Shown here one piece after another: positions 37,281 through 48,741 of a DNA stretch of 64,000 bases (positions within the stretch are counted from its first letter, which is position 1; every line of letters begins with the position of its first letter). The notes under the pieces were generated by a model. It made no database searches. It saw only the letters and a program-made list of their open reading frames with translations, and was not told where the DNA came from. Origin of the DNA: Mycobacterium sp. (GTDB lineage: Bacteria; Actinomycetota; Actinomycetes; Mycobacteriales; Mycobacteriaceae); the NCBI GenBank assembly GCA_018882965.1, contig VEQY01000004.1, positions 1 through 64,000 of the forward strand, read 5' to 3'. Position numbers and translations under genes: made by a program.

Positions 37281-38419
37281 TGCCGGACCCGATCGGCCCG
37301 CGCGGCGCCGGCGACCTCGATGACGACCTGGGCCACCCGACGGGCAGCATCGCGATGGCCGGCGCGCGCCGCCGCCGCGGTCATGGATCTCAGACGCGGG
37401 GCGTCGGCGAGGATCCGCACAACCTCGTTCGCGACGTATCCCGGTGTCAGGTCGGTGTCGGACACCAGCACGCCCCCGCCCGCGCGCACCACGGGCAGGG
37501 CGTTGAGTCGCTGCTCACCGTTACCGATCGGCAGCGGCACGTACACGGCCGGCAACCCGACGGCGGACACCTCGGCGACGGTCATCGCACCCGACCGGCA
37601 GATCGCCAGATCCGCCGCGGCATAAGCGAGGTCCATCCGATCCAGGTAGGGCACCGCCACGTAGGGCGGGTCGCCCGGTCGGGCCGGGGGCAGCTGAAGG
37701 GTGTTCTTCGGGCCGTGGGCGTGCAGCACGGAGATCCCCGCCGCGGCCAGCCCCGCGGCGGCGGCCGACACGGCTCGATTGATCGAGACCGCCCCCTGCG
37801 AGCCGCCGAACACCAGCAGAACCGTGGCGTCGTCACCGAAACCGAAGTGGTCGCGCGCCTGCGAACGCAGCGCCGACCGGTCCAGCCCGGTGATCGACGC
37901 CCGCAGTGGCATGCCCACCACCTCGGCGTCGGGCAACCCGCTGCCGGCCACCGCCGCGAGCACCCGGCGAGCCATCCGGGCGCCGACCCGGTTGGCGAGT
38001 CCTGCTCGGGCGTTGGCCTCGTGCACGACGACGGGTACCCCGCGACGGCGCCGCAGTCCCGGCTGCGCGGCGAGGTAGGCCGGCAGGGCCACATAACCCC
38101 CGAACCCGACGACGACGTCGGCTTGTACGCGGTCGAGCACGGCGCGGGTCTGGCGTACGGCTTTGCCGATACGCCACGGCAGGCGCACCAGATCGCCGGA
38201 GATCCTGCGGGGCAGCGGCACCGCGGTCACCAGCTCGAGCGGGTACCCGCGGTCGGGAACCAGCCGGGTCTCCAGCCCACGCGCGGTGCCCAGTGCGGTG
38301 ATGCGGATCCCCGGGTGGAGCGCCGTGAGGGCGTCAGCGACCGCCAGCGCGGGTTCGACATGGCCGGCGGTGCCACCGCCGGCCAGGACGACCGACAGGG
38401 TCTCGCCCGAGATGCTCAC
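37277..38419 (-). CDS. murG: Lipid II synthase MurG (GlcNAc transferase)
   Basis: A 380-residue GT28 glycosyltransferase adding GlcNAc to lipid I at the inner membrane face. The N-terminal G loop is [19 protein letters not shown]. The second domain has [16 protein letters not shown] and the UDP-binding [28 protein letters not shown] 38419, overlapping the ftsW stop by 4 bases. Confidence 0.97.
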
Positions 38420-40074
38420 CCGTAATGCTGGCCTTCCAGTGTGCGGGGCCGACGCGCCCGGCCGGTCCCCTGCGCGGCGCGGCCCTGCGCCGCGTCGCTA
38501 CGCCTCGGTTTGGAGGCGCCTCCATGATGCCCTGACCGGCCCCGGGCTTGCTGAGCCGTCCCGGCTTTGGGTGTGGGCTGGCGCCGGCGCGCAGACTCCC
38601 CGGACTTCGCGCCCTTTGCGCCCTTTGCGCCCTTTGCGGCCTTCCCGGCTCTGCCGGCATGGCCGGTCCTGGCGGCCCGCTTGCCCGTCGCGACCTGTTC
38701 GGCCGGCGACTGGGGGCGGGAGCGCAGCCGATCGCGCAGGGCCTCGACCCGGGTCGGCACGTAGGACTCCGGCAGCGGCAGCCGAAGCAGGCGGTTCACC
38801 CGGTCGCCGCGGCCGGCCCGCAGCGACGCCACCGCGTCGGGCTCGTGGCGCGCAGCATTGGCCATCAGGCCGACGATGAACAAGGTTGTCGCCGTTGAGG
38901 TTCCACCCGCCGAGATCAGCGGCAGCTGGATCCCGGTCACGGGCAGCAGACCGATCACATAGCCGACGTTGATGAACACCTGGCCGATCAGCCACGCCGT
39001 CGCGGTGGCGGTCAGCAGCCGAAGGAACGGGTCTGCCGAACGTTTGGCGATGCGCATGCCGGTGTAGCCCAGCAGGCCGAACAGCGCCAGCAGACCGAAG
39101 GCTCCGATGAAGCCGAGTTCCTCCCCGATGATCGCGAAGATGAAGTCGTTGTGGGCGTTGGGCAGGTAGTTCCACTTGGCGGTGCCCTGTCCCAGGCCGT
39201 CTCCGAAGACACCCCCGTTGGCCAGCGCGAACTTGGCCTGTCTGGCCTGATAGCCCGAGCCCTGCGCATCGGCGTTGGGATCCAGCCAGGACCGCACCCG
39301 TTCGGAGCGGTACCCCTCAGCGATGATGAGCACCACCGCCGCTGACACCGCCGCGAGCAACGAACTGACGAAGACCTTCAGCGGCAGACCCGCGAACCAC
39401 AGCAGAGCCAGCAGGATGATGCCCAGCGACACGGTCTGACCGAGGTCGGGCTGGGCCACGATGAGCGTGAGCGCGATGACCGCGGCGGGGATTAGCGGGA
39501 TGAGCATCTCCCGCAGAGTCGCCCGCTCCATGCGCCGAGCCGCCAGCAGGTGAGACCCCCACACGATGAACGCGATCTTGGTCAGCTCCGAGGGCTGCAT
39601 GGAGAACCCCCCGAACACGAACCAGCCCCGGGTGCCATTGGACTCACGGCCGATTCCAGGGATGAGCACCAGCACCAACAGGACAACAGTGACCGCGAAC
39701 GCGAAAAACGCCGTGCGGCGCATGAACCAGACCGGTAACCGAAGCGCGAACCAGCAGCCGAACAGGCCGACGATCACCCACAGCACCTGCCGCACGAAGA
39801 TGGTCCACGGCGACCCGTCGCGGTCATAGGAGTGCACGCCGGAGGCCGACAGCACCATGATCAGACCAAGCGTGGTGAGCAGGGTGGCGATCGCGATCAT
39901 CAGGTGGAACGACGTCATCGGGCGGGCCAGCCAGGCGCCGAAGCGCCGATGCGGCCGGATCTTCGCCGCTGCCGGGCCGGACGGCGCGTCGGGGTCCTGC
40001 GGGCCGCGGTTCGCGAGCCGCTGCCCGAGCCGACTGCGCAGCCCGCCGGTGAGGCGTGTGAGCACCGTGGTCAC
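38416..40074 (-). CDS. ftsW: SEDS peptidoglycan polymerase FtsW
   Basis: A 552-residue division glycosyltransferase partner of PbpB. About ten membrane segments run from residue 55 to 400; SEDS landmarks include [49 protein letters not shown] and [17 protein letters not shown]. The cytosolic N-terminus is basic. The C-terminal tail (about residues 435-552) is Lys/Arg/Ala/Gly-rich and includes three perfect KGA units from a 9-bp tandem repeat. The start is GTG 40074, four bases after murD. Confidence 0.95.
   Translation of the reverse strand: MTTVLTRLTGGLRSRLGQRLANRGPQDPDAPSGPAAAKIRPHRRFGAWLARPMTSFHLMIAIATLLTTLGLIMVLSASGVHSYDRDGSPWTIFVRQVLWVIVGLFGCWFALRLPVWFMRRTAFFAFAVTVVLLVLVLIPGIGRESNGTRGWFVFGGFSMQPSELTKIAFIVWGSHLLAARRMERATLREMLIPLIPAAVIALTLIVAQPDLGQTVSLGIILLALLWFAGLPLKVFVSSLLAAVSAAVVLIIAEGYRSERVRSWLDPNADAQGSGYQARQAKFALANGGVFGDGLGQGTAKWNYLPNAHNDFIFAIIGEELGFIGAFGLLALFGLLGYTGMRIAKRSADPFLRLLTATATAWLIGQVFINVGYVIGLLPVTGIQLPLISAGGTSTATTLFIVGLMANAARHEPDAVASLRAGRGDRVNRLLRLPLPESYVPTRVEALRDRLRSRPQSPAEQVATGKRAARTGHAGRAGKAAKGAKGAKGAKSGESARRRQPTPKAGTAQQARGRSGHHGGASKPRRSDAAQGRAAQGTGRARRPRTLEGQHYG
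38611..38637. repeat. 9-bp tandem repeat, three perfect copies, inside ftsW
   Basis: GCCCTTTGC is repeated at 38611, 38620 and 38629 and encodes Lys-Gly-Ala units on the minus strand in the cytosolic tail of FtsW. Copy number could vary between strains without frameshift. Confidence 0.9.
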
Positions 40075-40078
40075 GGCC

Positions 40079-41557
40079 CTACCCGGCCGTGGCGCGAACC
40101 GCCGCGGCGAAGGCGTCGCCGCGGTCGGAATACCCGGCGAACTGGTCGAACGACGCCGCTGCCGGGGCCAGCAGCACGGTGTCGCCCGGACTGGCCAGGC
40201 CGGCCGCCGCGCCGACCGCCGCCGCCATCACCGCCCAGCCGGAGCCGCTGACCTGGACAAATCCGCGAGGTTCAGTTCGCCCGCTCGAAACACCCGACCC
40301 ATCTGTCTCAGACACCCCAGCATCCTCTCGCGTCACAACGTGGATGACCGGGACATCGGTGGCGTGTCGCGATAACGCCTCGGCGAATGCCGCCCGGTCA
40401 CGCCCGATCAGGACGACGCCGGCGAGTCGCCCGGCGACCCGGGCCACCGTGTCTGCGACCGCCGCCCCCTTCAGCAGACCGCCGGCGACCCACACCACCC
40501 GCGGATAGGCCAGGATCGACGCCTCCGCGGCGTGCGGATTCGTGGCCTTGGAATCGTCGACGTACCGCACGCCGCCGATCACCGCGATCGGCTCCGCCCG
40601 GTGCCTGCCGACCTGAAATCCGGCCAGGGCGGCGGCGATCGCCGCGGGCCGGACGTCCGCCGTGCGGGCCAGCGCCGCCGCGCCCAGCGCGTCGAGCACC
40701 CCGACCGGACCCGGGACGGGGATCGACGCCGCCGGGGCCAGGGCGAGTGAGTCCGCGAACGCGCGGTCGACCAGGATGCCCTCGCGCACCCCGAACTCCC
40801 CCGGGCCAGGCTCGCCGAGCCGGAATCCGGCCTTGACCGGCGCCGGCGCCTCGGCCAGCAGTGCGGCGGCCGGCGGATCGTCCAGCCCCGCCACCGCCAC
40901 CCGACCGCTCAGGGCACGAGCCTTCGCGGCGGCGTAGGCCGCGAAACTGCCGTGCCAGTCGAGATGATCCTCGGCCACGTTGAGCACCGCGCCGGCGTCC
41001 GGACGCAGCGAGGGCGCCCAGTACAGCTGGAAACTCGACACCTCCACCGCCAGCAACTCCGCAGGCTGCGTCAAGACCTCGATGACCGGCTCGCCGATGT
41101 TGCCGCAGAGCAGTGCCGCGCGACCGTCGGCGATCAGCATCGCGTGCAGCATGGATGTCGTGGTGGTCTTGCCGTTGGTCCCGGTGACCACCAACCACCG
41201 GCGCGGCGGTCCGTAGTGGCCGGCGACATCAAGGCGCCACGCGAGTTCCACATCACCCCAGATCGGGACACCGCTCGCCGCGGCCGCGACCAGAACCGGA
41301 GCGGTCGGCGGGAAGCCCGGACTGGTGATCACCAGGTCGTAGTCGCCGGCACCGGCCGCCGCGACGGATGTCGCCACCGTGGCGACACCACGATCGGCGA
41401 GCTCCTGCCGCGCCGCGGCGTCGTCGTCGCAGACCCGCACCGACACGTCGAAGGACGCCAGAGCCGCGACGACCGCACGTCCGGTGATCCCGGCGCCCGT
41501 CACCAGAATCCGTGATCCCGGCGCCAACGGCGCAAGCTCGGCAGCCACCTCAGTCAC
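40079..41557 (-). CDS. murD: UDP-N-acetylmuramoyl-L-alanine--D-glutamate ligase
   Basis: A 492-residue Mur ligase. The N-terminal domain is [18 protein letters not shown], the P-loop [14 protein letters not shown], then [12 protein letters not shown] and [18 protein letters not shown]. The C-terminal domain has [19 protein letters not shown]. The GTG at 41557 overlaps the mraY stop by 8 bases; the frame from 41605 would reach further into mraY and lacks homology. Confidence 0.96.
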   Translation of the reverse strand: MTEVAAELAPLAPGSRILVTGAGITGRAVVAALASFDVSVRVCDDDAAARQELADRGVATVATSVAAAGAGDYDLVITSPGFPPTAPVLVAAAASGVPIWGDVELAWRLDVAGHYGPPRRWLVVTGTNGKTTTTSMLHAMLIADGRAALLCGNIGEPVIEVLTQPAELLAVEVSSFQLYWAPSLRPDAGAVLNVAEDHLDWHGSFAAYAAAKARALSGRVAVAGLDDPPAAALLAEAPAPVKAGFRLGEPGPGEFGVREGILVDRAFADSLALAPAASIPVPGPVGVLDALGAAALARTADVRPAAIAAALAGFQVGRHRAEPIAVIGGVRYVDDSKATNPHAAEASILAYPRVVWVAGGLLKGAAVADTVARVAGRLAGVVLIGRDRAAFAEALSRHATDVPVIHVVTREDAGVSETDGSGVSSGRTEPRGFVQVSGSGWAVMAAAVGAAAGLASPGDTVLLAPAAASFDQFAGYSDRGDAFAAAVRATAG

Positions 41558-42629
41558 CGACGGCCGACAACCATTCGCTGTAGAACAGCGAGACTCCAAG
41601 ACCACAGGCGATGGCAGTCAGTAACCAGAAGCGAACGATGACGGTGGTCTCCGCCCAGCCCTGCAGTTCGAAGTGATGGTGGAACGGTGCCATCCGAAAG
41701 ACCCGGCGCCCGGTAGTGCGAAACGCCAGGATCTGGATCACGACCGAGCTGACCTCGGCGACGAAGAGTGCCCCGAGTACGACCGCGAGGACTTCGGTGC
41801 GACTGGTCACCGACAGCCCCGCGATGATGCCGCCCAGCGCCAGCGATCCGGTGTCGCCCATGAAGATTCGGGCCGGTGCGGCGTTCCACCAGAGGAACCC
41901 GATGCAGGCGCCTGCCGTCGCCGCGGCGATCAGTGCCAGGTCCAGCGGGTCGCGCACGTTGTAACAGCCGAGTCCGGGTGCGGTCGAGCAGGCGTTGCGG
42001 AACTGCCAGAAGGTGATGAGGACGTACGCCGCGCTGACCATTGCCATGCTGCCGGCCGCCAGCCCGTCAAGACCGTCGGTGAAATTCACCGCGTTCGACC
42101 ACGCACTGACGATCAGGACCACGAAGAGTACGAACAGCAGGGGCCCAAGCGTGACCGTCGCGATCTCCCGCACGTAGGAGAGCTGATTGCTGGCCGGTGT
42201 GAGGCCGTCGGCGTTGGCGAACCGCAGTGCGAGGATCGCGAACACCGCCGCGGGGATGACCTGACCCAGGGTCTTGGCGGTCTTGTTCAGACCAAGGTTG
42301 CGGGATCGGCGGATTTTGATGAGGTCGTCGACGAAGCCCACGGCACCCAGGGCGGTGGCCAGCCCGAGTACGAGCAGACCTGACGCCGAGGGGCCGTCCC
42401 CATCCAGCGCCAGACCGACGAGGTGGGCACCGAGGTAGCCCGCCCAGATTCCGGCCAGGATGGCCACCCCGCCCATCGAGGGTGTGCCGCGCTTGGTCTG
42501 GTGGCTGGGCGGACCGTCCTCCCGGATCTCCTGGCCGAAACCCTGACGGGTGAAAAGCCGGATCAGCGAGGGCGTCATCAGAATGGCGACGGCCAGTGAC
42601 ATGCCGACCGCGACGAGAATCAGCCTCAC
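41550..42629 (-). CDS. mraY: Phospho-MurNAc-pentapeptide translocase MraY
   Basis: A 359-residue polytopic enzyme making lipid I from UDP-MurNAc-pentapeptide and decaprenyl phosphate. Catalytic cytosolic loops are [22 protein letters not shown] (Asp-Asp), [12 protein letters not shown] and [19 protein letters not shown], with the HHHFE-type motif in [15 protein letters not shown]. Start GTG 42629, overlapping the murF stop by 4 bases. Confidence 0.97.
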   Translation of the reverse strand: MRLILVAVGMSLAVAILMTPSLIRLFTRQGFGQEIREDGPPSHQTKRGTPSMGGVAILAGIWAGYLGAHLVGLALDGDGPSASGLLVLGLATALGAVGFVDDLIKIRRSRNLGLNKTAKTLGQVIPAAVFAILALRFANADGLTPASNQLSYVREIATVTLGPLLFVLFVVLIVSAWSNAVNFTDGLDGLAAGSMAMVSAAYVLITFWQFRNACSTAPGLGCYNVRDPLDLALIAAATAGACIGFLWWNAAPARIFMGDTGSLALGGIIAGLSVTSRTEVLAVVLGALFVAEVSSVVIQILAFRTTGRRVFRMAPFHHHFELQGWAETTVIVRFWLLTAIACGLGVSLFYSEWLSAVGD

Positions 42630-44125
42630 CGGTCCGCGTCTCCCTGCCGGTGGTCGCCGTCGGTGGCCAGCGACTCGGCGAGGACTCCCAGGCCGACCGC
42701 GTTCGACGCCTTCACCAGCACCACGTCACCGGGTCCCAGCTCGGCGCGCAGCAGATCCAGCGCAGCGGCGATGTCGGCGACCATGGTCGACTCCGATCCC
42801 CAGGAACCCTCCATCACCGCCCCGTGGTGCATGGCACTGGCGGGCCTCCCTGTTCCGACGACGACGAGCCGACTGATATCTAAGCGCACCGCCAGCCGGC
42901 CGATCCGGTCGTGCTCGAGGATCGACTCCTCGCCGAGTTCACCCATCTCGCCCAGCACCGCCCAGCTGCGCGCCTGCCGGCGCTCCGCCATGACCGCCAG
43001 CGCCTGCAGCCCGGCACGCATGGAGTCCGGATTGGCGTTGTAGGCGTCGTTGACGACGGTGACGCCGTCGGCTCGGGTCAGGACTTCCATCCGGTGGCGG
43101 GACGCGGGCGCCGCTCCCGCCAGTGCCGTCGCCACCTGATCCACCGTCGCCCCGCACTCCAGCGCCACCGCTGCAGCACACAGCGCGTTACCCACCTGAT
43201 GGGCACCGTGCACGGCCAGCGCCACCTCGGCCGAACCGATGGGTGTGCGCAGAGTGAAGCTCGGACGGGCCAGCGCATCGAGCTTGACGTCCGCCGCGCG
43301 CACATCGGCGTTCGGCGCGCACCCGGCGGTCACCACCCGCGCCCGGGTCTGCCCCGCCATCGCGGCCACGATCGGGTCATCGATGTTGAGGACGGTCACG
43401 CCCGTTTGCGGAACTGCCTGGACCAGTTCGGCTTTCGTTTTGGCGATATTCTCGCGCGACCCGAACTCACCGAGGTGCGCGGTGCCCACATTGAGCACGA
43501 CCGCGATAGCCGGTGGCGCAATGGAAGCCAATGCGGCGATATTGCCGGGATGGCGCGCCGACATCTCCAGCACCAGGAAGTCTGTGTCGGTGGTGGCCTG
43601 CAGCACCGTCCACGGCAAGCCCAGCTCGTTATTGAAGGAACCGGGCGGCGCCACCACCTCGCCGAGCGGCCGCAGTACCGCCGCGATCAGATCCTTGGTG
43701 GAGGTCTTGCCCGACGATCCGGTGATCCCGATGATGCGCAGACCGCCGGCGACGAGCTCGGCGGCCACCGCGGCGGCGAGTCTGGCCAGCGCGGCCAGCA
43801 CGGCGGCCGCCGACCCGTCTGTGTCGTGTTCGAGCAGCCCCGCCCGGTCATCCGGCGCCATCGCGGGCGGGACGATGATCGCCGGGACCCCGGTCGGGCG
43901 GGCGGCAAGCACGGCGACCGCACCGGCCGCCACCGCGGCGTGGGTGAAGTCGTGGCCGTCAACACGAGCCCCCGGCAGCGCGACGAAAAGCCCGCCGGGT
44001 GTCACCTTCCGGGAGTCGAACTCAACGGTTCCGCGAACGCGGAGCACGCCCACGTCGGCGGCATCGACGTCGGCGAGCCGACCCCCGACGATGTCGGCGA
44101 TCTGGGCCAGCGTCAGATCGATCAC
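42626..44125 (-). CDS. murF: UDP-MurNAc-tripeptide--D-Ala-D-Ala ligase
   Basis: A 499-residue Mur ligase completing the pentapeptide. Features: [19 protein letters not shown] in the UDP-binding domain, P-loop [56 protein letters not shown]. Start GTG 44125, overlapping murE by 4 bases. Confidence 0.97.
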   Translation of the reverse strand: MIDLTLAQIADIVGGRLADVDAADVGVLRVRGTVEFDSRKVTPGGLFVALPGARVDGHDFTHAAVAAGAVAVLAARPTGVPAIIVPPAMAPDDRAGLLEHDTDGSAAAVLAALARLAAAVAAELVAGGLRIIGITGSSGKTSTKDLIAAVLRPLGEVVAPPGSFNNELGLPWTVLQATTDTDFLVLEMSARHPGNIAALASIAPPAIAVVLNVGTAHLGEFGSRENIAKTKAELVQAVPQTGVTVLNIDDPIVAAMAGQTRARVVTAGCAPNADVRAADVKLDALARPSFTLRTPIGSAEVALAVHGAHQVGNALCAAAVALECGATVDQVATALAGAAPASRHRMEVLTRADGVTVVNDAYNANPDSMRAGLQALAVMAERRQARSWAVLGEMGELGEESILEHDRIGRLAVRLDISRLVVVGTGRPASAMHHGAVMEGSWGSESTMVADIAAALDLLRAELGPGDVVLVKASNAVGLGVLAESLATDGDHRQGDADR

Positions 44126-45672
44126 CGCTGCGGCCCCAGCATGTCCAGCGCCATCGCCAACTCGTCGCGATCGTCGAACGGCAGGGTCCGGCCGCCCGCG
44201 GTCTGTCCGGTTTCGTGGCCCTTGCCGGCGATCACCACCACGTCGCCGCGGCGCGCCCAGCGCACCGCGTATCCGATCGCGGCCCGGCGGTCGCCGATCT
44301 CGAGAACCTCCGCGGGCTGCCGCCGGCGAACCTGGCCGGCACCGCGGATGATGGACGCCCGGATCGCGGCTGGGTCCTCACTCCTCGGATTGTCGTCGGT
44401 TACGACCACCAGGTCGGCCAATTCGGCGGCGACAGACCCCATCGGCTCCCGCTTGCCAGGGTCACGGTCCCCGCCGGCACCGAGCACGACGGCCAGGCGC
44501 CCCTCGCGTCCGCGCAGCGTCTCCAGGACGGCGCGCAACGCACCGGGCTTGTGCGCGTAATCCACCACGGCCAGGAAGTCCTGACCCCGGTGCACCACTT
44601 GCAGGCGGCCGGGAACCGCCGCCGACCGCAGCCCGGGCGCCGCCTGTTCGGGCGAGACCCCGACCGCATCGAGCATGGCCAGCGCCAGCAGCGCGTTGGC
44701 GACGTTGTAGCGCCCCGGCAGGAGCAGTCGCACCCGGTGATGCACGCCGGCCGGGTCGACCGCGGTGAACTCCTGGCTGCCCCCGTCGTGGACGACGATA
44801 TCCTCAGCGCGCCAGTCAGCCGGCGCACCCTCGGCGCTCACCGTCAGCACGTCCGGAGCCCGCCGAGCCATCGCCCGACCGGCATCGTCGTCGACGCACA
44901 CCACGCTGATCCGTGCGTGCACCGGCGAGGACGGGTCGAAGAGCCGTGCCTTAGCCGCGAAATAGGCCTCCATGGTCGGGTGGAAATCCAGATGATCCCG
45001 GGACAGATTGGTGAAACCGCCTACCGCAAAATGAATCCCGTCCACACGGCCGAGCTCCAGGGCGTGCGATGACACCTCCATCACCGCACTGTCGACGCCC
45101 TGCTCGGCCATCAGTGCCAGCAGTGCCTGCAGCGCCGGAGCCTCCGGTGTCGTCAGAGCACTCGGAACGTCGTTGCCAGCGATGCGGATACCGACGGTGC
45201 CGATCAGCCCGGCCGTGCGGCCGGCCGCCCGTAGGCCGGCCTCGATCAGACAGGCGGTCGTGGTTTTACCCGAGGTCCCGGTGACCCCGAGCACCACGAT
45301 CCGGTCCGACGGATGGCCGTACACCTCGGCGGCGACCGCCCCCAGGACAACGCGAGGAGACGGGTGCACCAGCACCGGTAGCGGAGCGGATTCACCGAGG
45401 AGATCCTCGACGACGAGGGCACCCTCGGCGTCGGTCAGCACCGCCACCGCACCGCGGTCGACGGCTTCGGCCACGAACCGGGCGCCGTGCACCGAGGACC
45501 CGGGCAGCGCCGCGAACAGATCGCCGGCGATGACGTCCTGCGCGCGCAGCGTGACTCCGCTGACGGGGAGGTCGGCAACCGGTCCGCCGCCGGCGGGGAT
45601 CGCCCCGCATCTGGCGGCCAGGGCTGCCAGGGACAGGCCCGGGGTGCTACGAGGCCGCAGGGCAGTGGTCAA
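44122..45672 (-). CDS. murE: UDP-MurNAc-L-Ala-D-Glu--meso-diaminopimelate ligase
   Basis: A 516-residue Mur ligase. The P-loop is [19 protein letters not shown], with the carbamylated-Lys region at [32 protein letters not shown] carries the DNPR motif that marks meso-diaminopimelate specificity. The unusual TTG start at 45672 is supported by GGAGGTGA about 7 bases upstream; no in-frame ATG or GTG competes. Confidence 0.95.
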   Translation of the reverse strand: MTTALRPRSTPGLSLAALAARCGAIPAGGGPVADLPVSGVTLRAQDVIAGDLFAALPGSSVHGARFVAEAVDRGAVAVLTDAEGALVVEDLLGESAPLPVLVHPSPRVVLGAVAAEVYGHPSDRIVVLGVTGTSGKTTTACLIEAGLRAAGRTAGLIGTVGIRIAGNDVPSALTTPEAPALQALLALMAEQGVDSAVMEVSSHALELGRVDGIHFAVGGFTNLSRDHLDFHPTMEAYFAAKARLFDPSSPVHARISVVCVDDDAGRAMARRAPDVLTVSAEGAPADWRAEDIVVHDGGSQEFTAVDPAGVHHRVRLLLPGRYNVANALLALAMLDAVGVSPEQAAPGLRSAAVPGRLQVVHRGQDFLAVVDYAHKPGALRAVLETLRGREGRLAVVLGAGGDRDPGKREPMGSVAAELADLVVVTDDNPRSEDPAAIRASIIRGAGQVRRRQPAEVLEIGDRRAAIGYAVRWARRGDVVVIAGKGHETGQTAGGRTLPFDDRDELAMALDMLGPQR

Positions 45673-45760
45673 CGCCCGGTCACCTCCAGTCGAATCCGGG
45701 TTTGCCGACGCCTGCCCCGGCCCGGCCCCTCACCCTACCCAGCGGTGGCGATTCCCCGGC

Positions 45761-47677
45761 TCAGGTGGCCTGCAGCGTCAAAGGCGGCCCGGGGTCCGGC
45801 GACAGCGGGACGTTCTCGCGCTGAAGCAGCCAGCCGGCGATGTTGTGGAACAGCGGTGCGGCCGAGTGCCCCGGCGTGCCGTCGGCGTTGCGTTGTGGGG
45901 CATCCATCATGATCCCGATGACGTAGCGCGGGTCATCGGCCGGCGCCGTCCCCGCGAAGGTGATCCAGTAGACGTCGGAGTAGTAGCAACCGCAGGCCGG
46001 GTTGATCTGCTGAGCCGTACCGGTCTTGCCGGCGATCTGGTAGCCCTCGACGGCGGCGGCCGGTCCGGTGCCCTGCTGGTAGCCCATGGGGTCACGCTGG
46101 ACCACCGCGCGGAACATGTCACGCACGGTGCGTGCGGTCTCGGGCGAGATGACCTGGATACCGCTGGGTTGGGCCTCCTCGGTGCGGGTGCCGTCGGGAG
46201 CGACTGTGGCCTTGACAATCCGCGGGGGAATGCGCACGCCGTCGTTGGCGATCGTCTGATACATCCCGGTCATCTGCAACAGGGTCATTGAAAGGCCCTG
46301 TCCGATTGGGAGGTTGGAGAAGGTGCTACCCGACCACTGATCAATCGGCGGCACCACGCCCGCGCTTTCCCCGGGCAGTCCCACGTTCGTTCGCTGGCCC
46401 AGCCCGAACTTACCGAGCATCTCGTAGTAGCGCTGCGGCCCGATGCGCTGGGCCAGCATCAGGGTCCCGACGTTGGACGACTTGCCGAAGATTCCGGTCG
46501 TGGTGTAGGGCATCACGCCGTGGTCCCACGCATCCTTGACGGTCACCCCGCCCATCCCGATGGCGCCGGGAACCGACAGGACCTCGGCGGGATTGGAGAG
46601 CCCGTCCTCGATGACCGTGGCGGCGGTGACGATCTTGTTGACCGAGCCGGGCTCGAACGGCGAGGACACCGAAGGATTGCCGAGTTGACGGTCTTCTTGT
46701 CGACCGATGTCCTGCGAGGGATCGAAGGTGTTGTCGTTGGACATGGCCAGCACCTCGGCGGTCTTGGCGTCGAGGACGACCGCCGAGACGTTGTGCGCGC
46801 CCGAGAGATTCTTGGCCAACTGCACCTGCTGTTGAACATAGAACTGGATGTCGTCGTCGATGGTCAGTTGGACAGTCGAACCGTTGACCGCATGGTGGCG
46901 GTTGCGATAGCTGCCCGGGATCACCACCCCGTCGGAGCCGCGGTCGTAGGTGATCGAGCCGTCGGTGCCTGCCAGCACGGAGTCCATCGCGTCCTCGAGG
47001 CCGAGCAGACCATGACCGTCCCAGTCGATACCGCCGACCACGTTGGCGGCCAACGATCCGCCGGGATACTGGCGCAGATCTTGGCGTTCCGCGCCAACCT
47101 CTGGAAACTTCTCGGAGATCGCCTCGGCGATCGCGGGGTCAACCGCACGGGCGAGGTAGACGAAGGGCTCGTTGCTGCGGAGCTTTCCGAGCACCTCGCG
47201 GTAGTCCGGCCGGTTGTTCAGTTTTCCGGAGACCTCTCGGGCGATCTCGGTCAGGCGACGGTCCGGATCGGGGGCCGTCGGTGACTTCTGTCTGGCCTCG
47301 GCGAGCTGCTTGCGGATCTTGGTGGGCTGAAACGTCAGCGCCCGCGACTCGATGGTGAAGGCCAGCTTGTCGAAATTGCGGTCAACGATGCTGCCGCGCA
47401 CCGCCTTTTCGACGTCGGTGACCTTCAACTGGCTGGCAGCCTGGGCGCGCAGCGTCGCCGCCCGGGGCACCTGCAGGGTGAACAACTGCACACCGGCGAT
47501 CACGAGCGCGAGGAAGATGGCGACGTTCCCGACGCGGTAGCGATAACCGAACGATGAAGTGGCAGCTCCGGTTTCGGCGACGGTCCTGGTACGCCGTGCC
47601 CGCGCCGGCCGGCCGGGCCCTCGGCTGGCCGCTTCGGCTGCGACGGTGCGGGCGCGCCGACCGCCGGCGCGGCTCAC
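45761..47677 (-). CDS. pbpB: Division transpeptidase PbpB (FtsI, PBP3)
   Basis: A 638-residue class B penicillin-binding protein cross-linking septal peptidoglycan. It has a basic cytosolic N-terminus with one membrane helix (VAIFLALVIAGVQLFTLQV) and the N-terminal pedestal domain with RGSIVDRNFDKLAFT. The transpeptidase motifs are SxxK with Ser345 (EPGSVNK), SSN (GKSSNVG) and KTGT (AGKTGTAQ). A CGC pair in PACGCYYSD could form a disulfide-like element. Start GTG 47677, overlapping the upstream FtsL-like gene by 4 bases. Confidence 0.96.
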   Translation of the reverse strand: MSRAGGRRARTVAAEAASRGPGRPARARRTRTVAETGAATSSFGYRYRVGNVAIFLALVIAGVQLFTLQVPRAATLRAQAASQLKVTDVEKAVRGSIVDRNFDKLAFTIESRALTFQPTKIRKQLAEARQKSPTAPDPDRRLTEIAREVSGKLNNRPDYREVLGKLRSNEPFVYLARAVDPAIAEAISEKFPEVGAERQDLRQYPGGSLAANVVGGIDWDGHGLLGLEDAMDSVLAGTDGSITYDRGSDGVVIPGSYRNRHHAVNGSTVQLTIDDDIQFYVQQQVQLAKNLSGAHNVSAVVLDAKTAEVLAMSNDNTFDPSQDIGRQEDRQLGNPSVSSPFEPGSVNKIVTAATVIEDGLSNPAEVLSVPGAIGMGGVTVKDAWDHGVMPYTTTGIFGKSSNVGTLMLAQRIGPQRYYEMLGKFGLGQRTNVGLPGESAGVVPPIDQWSGSTFSNLPIGQGLSMTLLQMTGMYQTIANDGVRIPPRIVKATVAPDGTRTEEAQPSGIQVISPETARTVRDMFRAVVQRDPMGYQQGTGPAAAVEGYQIAGKTGTAQQINPACGCYYSDVYWITFAGTAPADDPRYVIGIMMDAPQRNADGTPGHSAAPLFHNIAGWLLQRENVPLSPDPGPPLTLQAT

Positions 47678-48741
47678 TGGGCTGCTCCGAGTGGAGCGGT
47701 CGGGGCCGTCGGCAGCGCCGGAACCGGCAGTACAGGACTCGGCACAGGAACGGCGGGCACAGGAGCGGGCAGGGGTCCGGGCAGGGGTCCGGGCGCCGGA
47801 CCGGCTACGGCACCCGGTGTCACTGCGGGCGCACCGCCGGGTACGGCCCCGGGTACCGCGTGCGGCGTACCCGGACTACCCGAGGCCGGCAACCGCACCG
47901 GCAGTTCGGACGCGGCTGACGGTAGCGCGCCGGCCGTCGGCGGGGTCACCCTCCTGAGCACCTCGACTTCGGCGCCCGGCTTGGGCGTGGGGGCCGGAGG
48001 CGCGGGCGGCTTCGGGTCGGGCAACTGCGTGTTCAACGGCGGCGGCGGCGCGCCGTCGGCGGGTTTGGGCTCGCCGATCACGACCCAGTTCCCAGCCGGG
48101 TCCTGAACCAGATGCGCGGTGTCCCGCGAGGGGATCATGCCCAGTTCGCGCGCGGCCTCGGCGAGAGCCGGGGCGGACTCCGCCTCCAGCACGTCGCGTT
48201 CCAGGGCCTCTTTCTGCTGCGCCAGAGCCTCGTTGACGGAGCGCGCGTTGCCCAGCTGATACGACCGCTGAGCAGCCTCGGTGGACAGCCAGAGCGTGAT
48301 GGCCAGACCGATTCCGAGGGTCGAGATGATCAGGACGACGAAGGGAACCCGGGCGAGCACTGTCTGTGGGCGCAGGTCGATGGCAGCCAGCTTGGCGACC
48401 AACGCGGCCAGGAGCCGCTCCCGAAGCGGCGGCCGGATGACCGCGGGTGCCTTCGCCTTACGGGCCTTGGCCCGGGCCTTGGCCTGGCTGGCCGACTTCG
48501 GACGTGCCGCCCGCTCGACAGGACGCGGGATGGGCGCGGTCTGCGGCCCCGAGCGCAGGGCATGCGGATCGCGGGGGCGTCGGGTCGGGGTGCCTGCGCG
48601 CGGACGTCCCGTCGAGGTCTTCGCCGGCGCGCGGCGCTGCCGTGCCGGGTTCTCGGCACGGTCTGTCCGTCGGCCCGTACTGGTCCTCTCCCCCCGGCCG
48701 GCCGGGCGGGGCGGCCCGGCCTTCCTGCGCCCGACCTTCAT
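47674..48741 (-). CDS. FtsL-like division protein with Pro-rich C-terminus (Rv2164c-like)
   Basis: A 355-residue bitopic protein in the FtsL position between rsmH and pbpB. A strongly basic cytosolic region (residues 1 to about 125) precedes one membrane helix (VPFVVLIISTLGIGLAITLWL). A short heptad-rich segment (SYQLGNARSVNEALAQQKEALERDVLEAE) like the FtsL coiled coil follows. The last 130 residues are Pro/Ala/Gly-rich with PGxxPG units and would be extracytoplasmic. FtsL proteins are usually about 100 residues, so this is greatly expanded. ATG 48741 overlaps the rsmH stop by one base. Confidence 0.82.
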   Translation of the reverse strand: MKVGRRKAGPPRPAGRGERTSTGRRTDRAENPARQRRAPAKTSTGRPRAGTPTRRPRDPHALRSGPQTAPIPRPVERAARPKSASQAKARAKARKAKAPAVIRPPLRERLLAALVAKLAAIDLRPQTVLARVPFVVLIISTLGIGLAITLWLSTEAAQRSYQLGNARSVNEALAQQKEALERDVLEAESAPALAEAARELGMIPSRDTAHLVQDPAGNWVVIGEPKPADGAPPPPLNTQLPDPKPPAPPAPTPKPGAEVEVLRRVTPPTAGALPSAASELPVRLPASGSPGTPHAVPGAVPGGAPAVTPGAVAGPAPGPLPGPLPAPVPAVPVPSPVLPVPALPTAPTAPLGAAQ

